Below are positions 1 to 5,396 of a DNA stretch of 12,662 nt, one piece after another. The stretch comes from an uncultured Collinsella sp. (GTDB lineage Bacteria; Actinomycetota; Coriobacteriia; Coriobacteriales; Coriobacteriaceae). The notes below the pieces were generated by a model that was not told the DNA's origin, made no database searches, and saw nothing but the letters and a program-made list of their open reading frames with translations. Location of the stretch: NCBI GenBank assembly GCA_900556515.1, contig USPH01000014.1:1-12662 (forward strand), read 5' to 3'. Each line of letters begins with the position of its first letter. The first letter of the stretch is position 1. A program made the translations under genes and the position numbers.

Positions 1-2
1 AT

Positions 3-506
3 AAGAGACAGGCCTGGGATGCCTCGAGTGTCGGCAGGTTCATGATCTGGATTGGGCCCACCAGCTCCATCTTCGACTTTATGACCTACATCTTTATGTA
101 CTTTGTCTTCTGCCCCCTGTTTGTGAGCCACGGTGTACTGTTCAACGAGCTGGCGAGCGTCTACTCGGGTGCCGCGCTGGAGCAGATGCAGCTGGCCTAC
201 ATCGCGCTGTTCCAGGCTGGTTGGTTCGTCGAATCCATGTGGAGCCAGACTTTGGTTATCCATATGATTCGCACGCCCAAGTTGCCGTTTATCCAGAGTC
301 GTGCCTCGGCTCCGGTGATGCTGCTCACGATGACCGGCATTGCACTGCTCACGCTGATCCCGTTTAGCCCGCTTGGCCCCACGCTGGGTCTGGGAGCACT
401 GCCCATCGAGTACTTCTTGTTCCTGATTCCGTGCATCTTGCTGTACATGGCGCTGGCGACGAGCCTTAAGAAGGCCTATGTCAAGCGTTACGGCGAGCTG
501 CTGTAG
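3..506 (+). CDS. mgtA: Magnesium-translocating P-type ATPase, C-terminal part (5' end outside window)
   Basis: The frame is open from the first complete codon of the window and ends at TAG (504-506), giving the last 167 residues of a protein that in its family is about 900 residues long. The sequence closely follows the C-terminal membrane domain of E. coli MgtA as I remember it: WDASSVGRFMIWIGPTSSIFD, then FQAGWFVESMWSQTLVIHM, IRTPKLPFIQSRA, and a final IPFSPLGPTLGL block before a last membrane span and the basic tail KKAYVKRYGEL. These are the last transmembrane helices of the Cation_ATPase_C region. The phosphorylation and nucleotide-binding domains would lie upstream of the window. The family imports Mg2+ at the cytoplasmic membrane using ATP. 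A gene for a 51-residue membrane protein starts 28 bases after the stop and is probably co-transcribed. MgtA versus MgtB cannot be separated firmly from this end alone. Confidence 0.93.
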   Translation, partial: KRQAWDASSVGRFMIWIGPTSSIFDFMTYIFMYFVFCPLFVSHGVLFNELASVYSGAALEQMQLAYIALFQAGWFVESMWSQTLVIHMIRTPKLPFIQSRASAPVMLLTMTGIALLTLIPFSPLGPTLGLGALPIEYFLFLIPCILLYMALATSLKKAYVKRYGELL

Positions 507-534
507 TGACTTCGATGTAGAGAGGAGCGTTCAC

Positions 535-690
535 ATGAACTGGGCTCAGATTTGGATCGATTTGTTTGGGACTACGGAGTGGCTTGGGCTCAACATGGGC
601 TTTTGGGTGGCCAATGGTGTTGTCCTGGTGATTGTCATCATTATGAACGTCATCTTTTGGAGCATGAAGCCGCTGCCCAAGGACGAATAA
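535..690 (+). CDS. 51-residue single-span membrane protein downstream of mgtA
   Basis: ATG at 535 is preceded by a good ribosome binding site, AGAGGAG (521-527), seven bases away. The product has 51 residues: a tryptophan-rich N-terminal segment (NWAQIWIDLFGTTEWLGLN), one strongly hydrophobic span at about residues 22-43 containing VVLVIVIIMNVIFW, and a short charged tail ending KPLPKDE. The positive-inside rule does not settle the orientation. The gene lies 28 bases after mgtA on the same strand, so one operon is likely. Magnesium transporters in enterobacteria are controlled by tiny membrane proteins (MgtS stabilises MgtA; MgtR promotes MgtC and MgtB degradation), and KdpF is a small subunit of another P-type ATPase. 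I see no sequence similarity to any of these and infer only that it may be a partner of the ATPase. The exact protein is not recognised. Confidence 0.82.
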   Translation: MNWAQIWIDLFGTTEWLGLNMGFWVANGVVLVIVIIMNVIFWSMKPLPKDE

Positions 691-745
691 CATGCATGGG
701 ATTGCCTGCGCCGCTGTGCCAAAATAAACACTCGAATGATGTACA

Positions 746-778
746 AATGTGACAAAGGGACGGTCCCTTTGTCACATT
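746..778. repeat. Perfect 33-bp palindrome in the dus leader
   Basis: The left arm AATGTGACAAAGGGAC (746-761) is matched perfectly by its inverse complement GTCCCTTTGTCACATT (763-778), with one base between the arms. The element ends only 20 bases before the probable dus start codon, so in RNA it would form a very stable hairpin just upstream of the ribosome binding region. No T-run follows it, so it is not a classical terminator. I recall similar TGACAAAGGGAC palindromes as repeated intergenic elements in Collinsella genomes, but I cannot verify this here. There is no second copy in this window. Confidence 0.85.
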
Positions 779-797
779 GATTTGAAAGTTGATGTTG

Positions 798-1751
798 ATG
801 ATTCTATCGCTGGCCCCCATGGAGGGGATTACCGGGCATGTGTTCCGCCGCGTGCATGCAGAATGCTTTGGTGCGCTCGACTGCTACTACACGCCGTTTT
901 TGCCGCCGCCGCGGGTGGGCAATCGCTTTGGCGGCAAGGCGTTTAAGGAGGTCGATCCTGCCAATAACCAGGGGCTTAACGTGGCGCCTCAGCTCATGTC
1001 CAAGAACGCGGATGAGTTTGTGTGGGCGGCACAGGTGCTCGCCGACATGGGATACCACGAGGTCAACCTCAACTTGGGATGTCCCTCGGGAACAGTCGTT
1101 GCCAAGGGCAAGGGTTCGGGTTTCTTGCGCAACCTGGATGAGCTCGAGGTGTTTTTGAGCGACGTGTGCGAGCGCTCACCACTGCCGGTGTCGGTAAAGA
1201 CCAGGCTGGGGCTTGAGAGCGATGCTGAGTACGAGCGCGTGCTCGATCTCTACTGTCGTATGCCGCTTGCCGAGCTGATCGTGCATCCGCGCGTGCAAAA
1301 GGATCGCTATACGGGCTCGCCGCGCAAAGAGTATTATGGCGAGACGCTTGAGCGGGCGCCGTTCCCGGTAGCCTATAACGGCGACATTTTTGACCTCGAG
1401 GACATGGATGCGCTGGTTGCTGCCTATCCCGACACGCGCCATGTAATGCTGGGCCGCGGTCTGCTTGCAAACCCTGCGCTGGCACGCATGGTAAACGGCG
1501 GCCCTGCCGCCACCGTCGCCGAGCTGCAACGTTTCCATGACACGCTGTTCGCGGCCTATGCAGAAGAGATTGGCGGCAACGCGGTCTTTCGCATGAAGGA
1601 GTGGTGGTTCTACGCCAAGTGCGCTTTCGCCGATCCCGCCACCGTCCATAAGATCGTGCGCAAGACCAAGAAGGTCGACGAATACCGCGCCGCCGTCGAC
1701 CGCGTCTTCCGCGAGCAACCGCTCGCATCCGCAGCCCGCTTCCGCGGCTAG
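798..1751 (+). CDS. dus: tRNA-dihydrouridine synthase family protein
   Basis: This flavin enzyme reduces specific uridines in the tRNA D-arm to dihydrouridine. From the ATG at 798 the protein has 317 residues, close to the usual 310-340. Visible features are the N-terminal LSLAPMEGITG strand (FMN pocket, residues 3-13), the active-site segment NLGCPSGTV with the general-acid Cys95, SVKTR with Lys134, VHPR with His163, and the phosphate-binding segments YNGDIF (193-198) and MLGRGLLANP (217-226). A short helical C-terminal domain follows, and there is no extra RNA-binding domain. The start is uncertain: TTG 789, ATG 792 and ATG 798 are all in frame. GAAAG (784-788) is best spaced for 798, so I chose that one. 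The subtype (DusA, B or C) cannot be set from this sequence. A perfect palindrome lies directly upstream, and the gene converges on the glutaredoxin gene. Confidence 0.9.
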   Translation: MILSLAPMEGITGHVFRRVHAECFGALDCYYTPFLPPPRVGNRFGGKAFKEVDPANNQGLNVAPQLMSKNADEFVWAAQVLADMGYHEVNLNLGCPSGTVVAKGKGSGFLRNLDELEVFLSDVCERSPLPVSVKTRLGLESDAEYERVLDLYCRMPLAELIVHPRVQKDRYTGSPRKEYYGETLERAPFPVAYNGDIFDLEDMDALVAAYPDTRHVMLGRGLLANPALARMVNGGPAATVAELQRFHDTLFAAYAEEIGGNAVFRMKEWWFYAKCAFADPATVHKIVRKTKKVDEYRAAVDRVFREQPLASAARFRG

Positions 1752-1756
1752 TTAGA

Positions 1757-1804
1757 CATCGGGGACGTTCTTTAGCGACTAGGCATTTAAGAACGTCCCC
1801 GATG
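1757..1804. repeat. Inverted repeat with 16-bp perfect arms
   Basis: The left arm CATCGGGGACGTTCTT (1757-1772) and right arm AAGAACGTCCCCGATG (1789-1804) are exact inverse complements around a 16-base spacer. The element begins five bases after the dus stop codon. A single arm with the same flank recurs at 11947-11972, which shows it is a dispersed element and not a local accident. No T-run follows either arm, so its role as a terminator is doubtful, although a hairpin could still stabilise the 3' end of the dus message. Confidence 0.85.
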
Positions 1805-1819
1805 ACTACCCGCAAAAGC

Positions 1820-1874
1820 TGTACACCAGCATCCAAAGATGTCGAAAAATGTCGACTTTGGATGTTGGTGTACA
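1820..1874 (-). terminator. Long hairpin between dus and glutaredoxin genes; possible terminator of the minus-strand operon
   Basis: The outer arms 1820-1837 and 1857-1874 pair over 18 positions, with one G-T wobble (TGTACACCAGCATCCAAA against TTTGGATGTTGGTGTACA). After a three-base bulge (1838-1840), GTCGA (1841-1845) pairs with TCGAC (1852-1856) around a six-base loop. The total is about 23 pairs. Read on the minus strand, the hairpin lies about 48 bases after the glutaredoxin stop and is followed by GCTTTTGC, a short T-run, so it may end the regulator-glutaredoxin transcript. The near-perfect arms also resemble a small dispersed repeat. The structure is certain; the function is inferred. 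Confidence 0.6.
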
Positions 1875-1921
1875 TGTTTGGGTCGTATGGGTTGGGGCCC
1901 TGGACGGACAGAGCGTGCGTA

Positions 1922-2167
1922 CTAGAGCAGGTTTTCCTGCACCCACGCGATGATGTCGCTCGATTCGTAGAGTGGTTTGCCGTCGATGAACAGGCAGGGA
2001 ACCTGGCGTTTTCCGCCGACGGCGATGAGTATCTGTTCGGCATCGGAATCGGTCGAGATATTGCGCTCGGGAATGGTCACGCCGTTATCGGCCAAAAAGT
2101 GCTTGACCTTTAAGCAATACGGGCAGCCGGTCATAACGTACAGCGCGAGCTCATGATTAGTAGCCAT
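1922..2167 (-). CDS. Glutaredoxin (CPYC type)
   Basis: This small thiol-disulfide oxidoreductase has 81 residues, the normal size for glutaredoxin 3-like proteins. It opens with a beta strand (ELALYVMTG), carries the classic dithiol active site C15-P-Y-C18 followed by LKVKHFL, has the cis-proline motif QVP (Pro57) that helps bind the substrate thiol, and ends with the family pattern FIDGKPLYESSDIIAWVQ. It is expected to act in the cytoplasm, reducing disulfides or glutathione-like mixed disulfides. The low-molecular-weight thiol of the host is unknown. I chose ATG at 2167 (GGAG four bases upstream) over an in-frame TTG at 2206, which would add 13 residues unlike the family. The gene starts 51 bases after the XRE/TipAS regulator gene on the same strand, with no terminator between them, so the two are probably co-transcribed. 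Confidence 0.9.
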   Translation of the reverse strand: MATNHELALYVMTGCPYCLKVKHFLADNGVTIPERNISTDSDAEQILIAVGGKRQVPCLFIDGKPLYESSDIIAWVQENLL

Positions 2168-2218
2168 AGGTCTCCAATCGGTTGAGGTTTCGATTGAAAT
2201 ACCCAAAGCCGCCGCGGT

Positions 2219-3046
2219 CTATGCGCGCGTCAACGATGACTCGATGGCCTGGACCAGAAACGCCGTGGCTCCGGTGCCGCAGGGCTTGTCGTAGTAGTCA
2301 ACAAAGCGCTGGTCGGCAAGATAACCGTGGGCGAGGCCCAGGTACGCCTCGTCTTGGGGCTCGCATCCCCAGTTGAGAGCAATCCAGCGACGATGCATCG
2401 CGACAAGCTTACGAGCCTCGTTGCTCTCTGGGTCGCCAATGCCCATGGCAATCGAGAGCTGGCCCAGAATAGCGCGTTCAAGTTCCTTCATGTCGTTCCA
2501 TGTCTCGGGGTCCATGTCCAGCAACGCTTCGTTTGCTGCATCGATAGCCTCATCGCCGTAGCGCGCCCGCGCCTCGGCACCGTAGCGCGCCTCGTTTTCC
2601 TGCACGGTGCGCCAGCGCTCCAGTTGCGGCAGGACGGCGCCCATGAGCGAGACGGCTTCGTCGAGCGACATGCCGGTGTTTTGTGCCAGGCGCGGGGCAC
2701 AATCCTCAATCATTGCCTCCATGGTGGTGTCATAGGTGTACTTGCCGTGGTCGTAGCACCACTTGCAGTAATGATCGGTCGCGGTGCCCGTGGCATCGGT
2801 GCCGCAGTCGTCGGGCGTGAGTATCATGCCGCAGCTCTGGCAATAGTGCTCAGGCATTTCGAGCAGGTGGGACAGCGGTTCTCCGGTTACGGCGGCGATG
2901 AGCTTCATCATGTCGATGCCCGGTGTGACCTCGCCGCGCTCCCACCGGCTGATGGCCTGGCGTGTGACGAAGAGCTTAGCGGCAAGCTGCTCTTGGGTAA
3001 GGTGATGGGCGCGACGGACAGCAATGAGCTTTTCTGCAAAGGCCAT
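2219..3046 (-). CDS. XRE-family regulator with zinc ribbon and TipAS-like ligand-binding domain
   Basis: A 275-residue three-part protein. Residues 5-60 form an XRE/Cro-type helix-turn-helix (LTQEQLAAKLFVTRQAISRWERG). Residues 66-105 form a zinc ribbon with paired cysteines C69-C72 and C94-C97 (CQSCGM, then HYCKWCYDHGKYT). Residues from about 150 to the end resemble the TipAS antibiotic-recognition domain of Streptomyces TipA: a WGDxxA-like RYGDEAIDAA start, PESNEARKLVAMHRRWI, and GLAHGYLADQRFVDYYDKPCGTGATAFLVQAI. In TipA a cysteine in the segment after HRxxI attacks dehydroalanine groups of thiopeptides. Here Cys228 (NWGCEPQ) falls within about one residue of that place. TipA itself uses a MerR-type DNA-binding domain, so the XRE domain is a swap. 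ATG 3046 has AAAGGAG five bases upstream. Probable autoregulator of itself and the downstream glutaredoxin; the ligand is unknown. Confidence 0.85.
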   Translation of the reverse strand: MAFAEKLIAVRRAHHLTQEQLAAKLFVTRQAISRWERGEVTPGIDMMKLIAAVTGEPLSHLLEMPEHYCQSCGMILTPDDCGTDATGTATDHYCKWCYDHGKYTYDTTMEAMIEDCAPRLAQNTGMSLDEAVSLMGAVLPQLERWRTVQENEARYGAEARARYGDEAIDAANEALLDMDPETWNDMKELERAILGQLSIAMGIGDPESNEARKLVAMHRRWIALNWGCEPQDEAYLGLAHGYLADQRFVDYYDKPCGTGATAFLVQAIESSLTRA

Positions 3047-3076
3047 AGCGGCTCCTTTCTGCTGGTTGATGGCTTA

Positions 3077-3120
3077 AGCATACGCGGCGGCAGGCGCCCT
3101 TCCAAGCAACCGTTGGTTGC
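3077..3120 (-). promoter_or_regulatory. Candidate promoter and adjacent operator of the XRE/TipAS regulator operon
   Basis: On the minus strand, TTGGAA (plus coordinates 3100-3105) and TATGCT (3077-3082) are separated by exactly 17 bases and lie upstream of the regulator's start at 3046. Each hexamer matches the sigma-70 consensus at four of six positions. Directly next to the -35 box, on its upstream side, is a perfect inverted repeat GCAACC-GTT-GGTTGC (3106-3120), a plausible dimer-binding site for the regulator itself. A site upstream of the -35 box fits activation better than repression. This is prediction only. Confidence 0.45.
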
Positions 3121-3174
3121 ACGACGGGGGACCGCGGCGAAGAATTGCGCGCAACGCCCCACGCCTCCATGCCG

Positions 3175-3180
3175 TACAAT
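3175..3180 (+). promoter_or_regulatory. Candidate -10 element for a leaderless trmO transcript
   Basis: TACAAT lies exactly seven bases before the ATG at 3188. That spacing places the expected transcription start on or next to the start codon. No Shine-Dalgarno sequence is visible before either ATG 3179 or ATG 3188. The pattern (TANNNT, six to eight bases, ATG) is the usual signature of leaderless genes in actinobacteria. No convincing -35 box is seen. Confidence 0.45.
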
Positions 3181-3187
3181 GACCGGC

Positions 3188-3925
3188 ATGGAACCTATCG
3201 CACGCATACATACCGACCTGCCGCAGAAGTTCGGCATTCCGCGCAACAGCTTTTTGGCGCCCCATCTGCAGGGACGAATCTTTTTTGAGCCGGAATTTGC
3301 CTCCAATGCAGCGGTTGAGGGCCTGGACTCCTTCTCTCACCTGTGGCTGCTGTGGCGCTTCGAAAACGGAACGCCCGGCGGCACGGCTAAGGATATTGCC
3401 GTCGACGCTAAAACGCAGGACAGGTCCGGCACCAACGCAAAATGGTCGAAAACCGTGCGCCCGCCGCGTCTGGGCGGAGCCGAACGTGTGGGAGTGTTTG
3501 CCACGCGCAGTCCGTTTCGCCCTAATCCCATCGGGCTCACCTGCGTCAAGCTTGATCGCGTGGAGCTTACCGACGATGGCCCCATCATCCATGTGTTGGG
3601 GGCCGACCTGCGCGATGGCACGCCCATCTACGATATCAAGCCTTACATTCCATTTGCCGACTGTCACCCGGATGCGACGGGCGGCTGGATTGAGGATGCT
3701 CCGTGGCAAGAGATCGATGTTGAGTTCCCGCAAGCGCTGCAGGATATGGTCCCGCCCGCAAAGCTCCCCGGCTTGGTCGAGGTCCTTCGCCAAGATCCAC
3801 GCCGCGCAGGCAGCAAGCACGAGCCAAACCGCGTTTATCACTTGGCTTACGCCGGGCTCGACATATCGTTTGCGGTCGATGAAACCCAGCTAACCGTAGT
3901 TGCCGTCAACGACGCGCAAGACTAA
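3188..3925 (+). CDS. trmO: tRNA (N6-threonylcarbamoyladenosine37-N6)-methyltransferase TrmO
   Basis: TrmO methylates t6A at position 37 of certain threonine tRNAs to m6t6A, using S-adenosylmethionine bound in a beta-barrel quite unlike the usual methyltransferase fold. The 245-residue product matches the family (E. coli has 235). The N-terminal part shows KFGIPRNSFLAPHLQGRIFFEPEF in two overlapping blocks, then LDSFSHLWLLWRF (47-59), TVRPPRLGG (89-97), the hallmark GVFATRSPFRPNPIGL (102-117) and DGTPIYDIKPYIPFAD (143-158). The C-terminal domain holds LVEVLRQDPR and a final YAGLDISFAV strand. The frame stays open far upstream, but that part is antisense to the regulator gene. Similarity begins at MEPIARIHTD, so ATG 3188 is chosen, with ATG 3179 as the alternative. 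It is divergent from the XRE/TipAS regulator, with 141 bases between starts. Confidence 0.92.
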   Translation: MEPIARIHTDLPQKFGIPRNSFLAPHLQGRIFFEPEFASNAAVEGLDSFSHLWLLWRFENGTPGGTAKDIAVDAKTQDRSGTNAKWSKTVRPPRLGGAERVGVFATRSPFRPNPIGLTCVKLDRVELTDDGPIIHVLGADLRDGTPIYDIKPYIPFADCHPDATGGWIEDAPWQEIDVEFPQALQDMVPPAKLPGLVEVLRQDPRRAGSKHEPNRVYHLAYAGLDISFAVDETQLTVVAVNDAQD

Positions 3926-4037
3926 CCAGCCATTCGTCCGTACCCGTCAAATTAAGCGCCAAACCCCGCGCCAAAACCGCCCACGCTGGTGGACAATAAC
4001 GCCTACCAAAACAATCAACTTTGCACGGGGGCTCAGC

Positions 4038-5252
4038 ATGAAATACGACTTTAGCTCGCTTATCGACCGCCACGGCATGGACTCTATCGCTGTTGACTCT
4101 TGGGGTGAGATCCCCGGTATGGCCCCGAACGCACCCGACGAGGGCTTCGACCGCATCCCCATGTGGGTGGCCGACATGAATTTTGCCACGGTGCCCACGG
4201 TCCAGGAACACATCATTCAGCGTGCCCAGCACCCCATGTTTGGCTACTTTAACCCGCGCGCTGAGTACTTCGATCGCATCATCGAATGGCAGAACCGCCG
4301 CAATGGCGTCGAAGGTTTGAGCCCTGAACATATCGGCTACGAAAACGGCGTGCTGGGCGGCGTCGTGTCGACGCTGCGCGCGTATGTCCAGCCGGGCGAT
4401 GCGGTGCTGGTCCACAGCCCTACCTACATCGGCTTTACCAAGTCCATTGAGGCCGCGGGCTATCACATTGTCCACAGCCCGCTTAAGCTTGACGACCAGG
4501 GCGTGTGGCGTATGGACTTTGAGGACATGGAGCACAAGCTCGCCCAAAACCACATCCATGCCGCGGTGTTCTGCTCGCCGCACAATCCCTGCGGCCGCGT
4601 ATGGGAACGCGACGAGATCGAGCGCGCCATGGACATCTATCGCCAGCACGATTGCGTGGTGATTTCGGACGAGATTTGGTCCGATATCATCCTGCCGGGG
4701 CACAAGCACATCCCGACGCAGTCGGTGAGCGAGGATGCCCGCATGCGCACGGTTGCCCTCTATGCGCCGAGCAAGACGTTTAACCTGGCGGGCCTTGTCG
4801 GCAGCTACCACATTGTCTACAACGAGACGCTGCGTGACCGCATCTGCGCCGTGTCCAACAAGACCCACTACAACGAGATGAACGTCCTCTCCATGCATGC
4901 GCTTATCGGTGCCTACCAGCCGCAGGGCTATGAGTGGGTGGACGAGCTCAATCAGGTGCTTGCCGGCAATATCGAGTACTTCTGCAATTACGTGGACGAG
5001 CATTTTGAGGGCGTGTCCTATTCACGTCCGCAGGGCACGTACATGGTGTTTCTGGACTGCACCGAGTGGTGCCGAGAGCATGGCCGCGATATTCAGTGGT
5101 TGCTCGATGAGGGGGCACGCGTGGGCGTGGGGTATCAGGACGGCCGCCCGTTCCACGGACCCTGCCACATTCGCGTGAATCTGGCGCTGCCGCTTTCGCG
5201 CGTAAGGGAGGCGTGCGACCGCCTGGACCGCTACGTTTTTAATGCACGGTAA
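4038..5252 (+). CDS. MalY/PatB-type PLP-dependent cystathionine beta-lyase or aminotransferase
   Basis: A fold-type I PLP enzyme of 404 residues, typical for the MalY/PatB family. Such enzymes cleave cystathionine or cysteine conjugates to a thiol, pyruvate and ammonia, and can contribute to H2S formation in anaerobes. Visible landmarks are the family start YDF...DRHGMDSI, PMWVADMNFATVP (41-53), FGYFNPRAEYFD, the cofactor-contacting segment CSPHNPCGRVW (Asn183), SDEIWSDI (Asp211), the PLP lysine in APSKTFNLAGL (Lys246), and the carboxylate-binding arginine in HIRVNLALP (Arg379). The start ATG 4038 begins the conserved MKYDF segment, with a G-rich weak ribosome binding site (4027-4031). The frame is open further upstream but shows no family similarity there. 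The 112 bases after trmO suggest its own promoter; only a weak GACAAT (3992-3997) is seen. In E. coli MalY also represses maltose genes, which cannot be assumed here. Confidence 0.9.
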   Translation: MKYDFSSLIDRHGMDSIAVDSWGEIPGMAPNAPDEGFDRIPMWVADMNFATVPTVQEHIIQRAQHPMFGYFNPRAEYFDRIIEWQNRRNGVEGLSPEHIGYENGVLGGVVSTLRAYVQPGDAVLVHSPTYIGFTKSIEAAGYHIVHSPLKLDDQGVWRMDFEDMEHKLAQNHIHAAVFCSPHNPCGRVWERDEIERAMDIYRQHDCVVISDEIWSDIILPGHKHIPTQSVSEDARMRTVALYAPSKTFNLAGLVGSYHIVYNETLRDRICAVSNKTHYNEMNVLSMHALIGAYQPQGYEWVDELNQVLAGNIEYFCNYVDEHFEGVSYSRPQGTYMVFLDCTEWCREHGRDIQWLLDEGARVGVGYQDGRPFHGPCHIRVNLALPLSRVREACDRLDRYVFNAR

Positions 5253-5348
5253 GTGAGCACTGCATGCGGGGCCTTCTGCCAAGTCGGCTGGAAGGTCCCA
5301 CACGGTAAAGCGCCTGTAACAATTGGGCACTCGTGTGGTTTTGTTTGC

Positions 5349-5354
5349 TATTAT
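5349..5354 (+). promoter_or_regulatory. Candidate extended -10 promoter of the binding protein/kinase operon
   Basis: TATTAT (5349-5354), five of six matches to the sigma-70 -10 consensus, is preceded by TGC, forming an extended -10 (TGnTATTAT) that can work without a strong -35 box. TTGGGC at 5323-5328 is spaced 20 bases away, longer than ideal. The start of transcription would fall near 5361, giving a leader of about 36 bases before the ATG at 5397. The remainder of the 5253-5396 gap holds only an imperfect GC-rich stem (about 5268-5299) without a T-run. Confidence 0.4.
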
Positions 5355-5396
5355 CTTTAACCATTTCAGTCTGTAAACAGGATCGTATGGAGCTCG

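Noticed and set aside
1069..2043. Minus-strand 324-codon open frame opposite dus
   Set aside because: Its translation is arginine- and serine-rich low-quality sequence, typical of a shadow frame. It covers the convincing dus gene and both hairpin elements.
1802..2113. Plus-strand frame beginning within the inverted repeat and overlapping the glutaredoxin gene
   Set aside because: It runs through a hairpin and then antisense to the CPYC glutaredoxin, with no coding signature.
2327..3187. Long plus-strand open frame running into trmO, which would make a 532-residue protein
   Set aside because: The upstream part is antisense to the XRE/zinc ribbon/TipAS gene, has no recognisable domain, and trmO similarity begins only at the ATG at 3188. 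High GC content keeps the opposite frame open.
4384..4662. Plus-strand alternate-frame peptide within the MalY-type gene
   Set aside because: A serine- and arginine-rich shadow frame wholly inside a well-supported gene.
3906..5003. Minus-strand 365-codon open frame opposite the MalY-type gene
   Set aside because: It lacks a ribosome binding site and any family pattern, while the plus strand encodes all PLP-enzyme landmarks.
5268..5299. GC-rich imperfect stem after the MalY-type gene, considered as a terminator
   Set aside because: The arms (GGGCCTTCTGCC and GGCTGGAAGGTCCC) pair imperfectly and no T-run follows, so it cannot be called with confidence.
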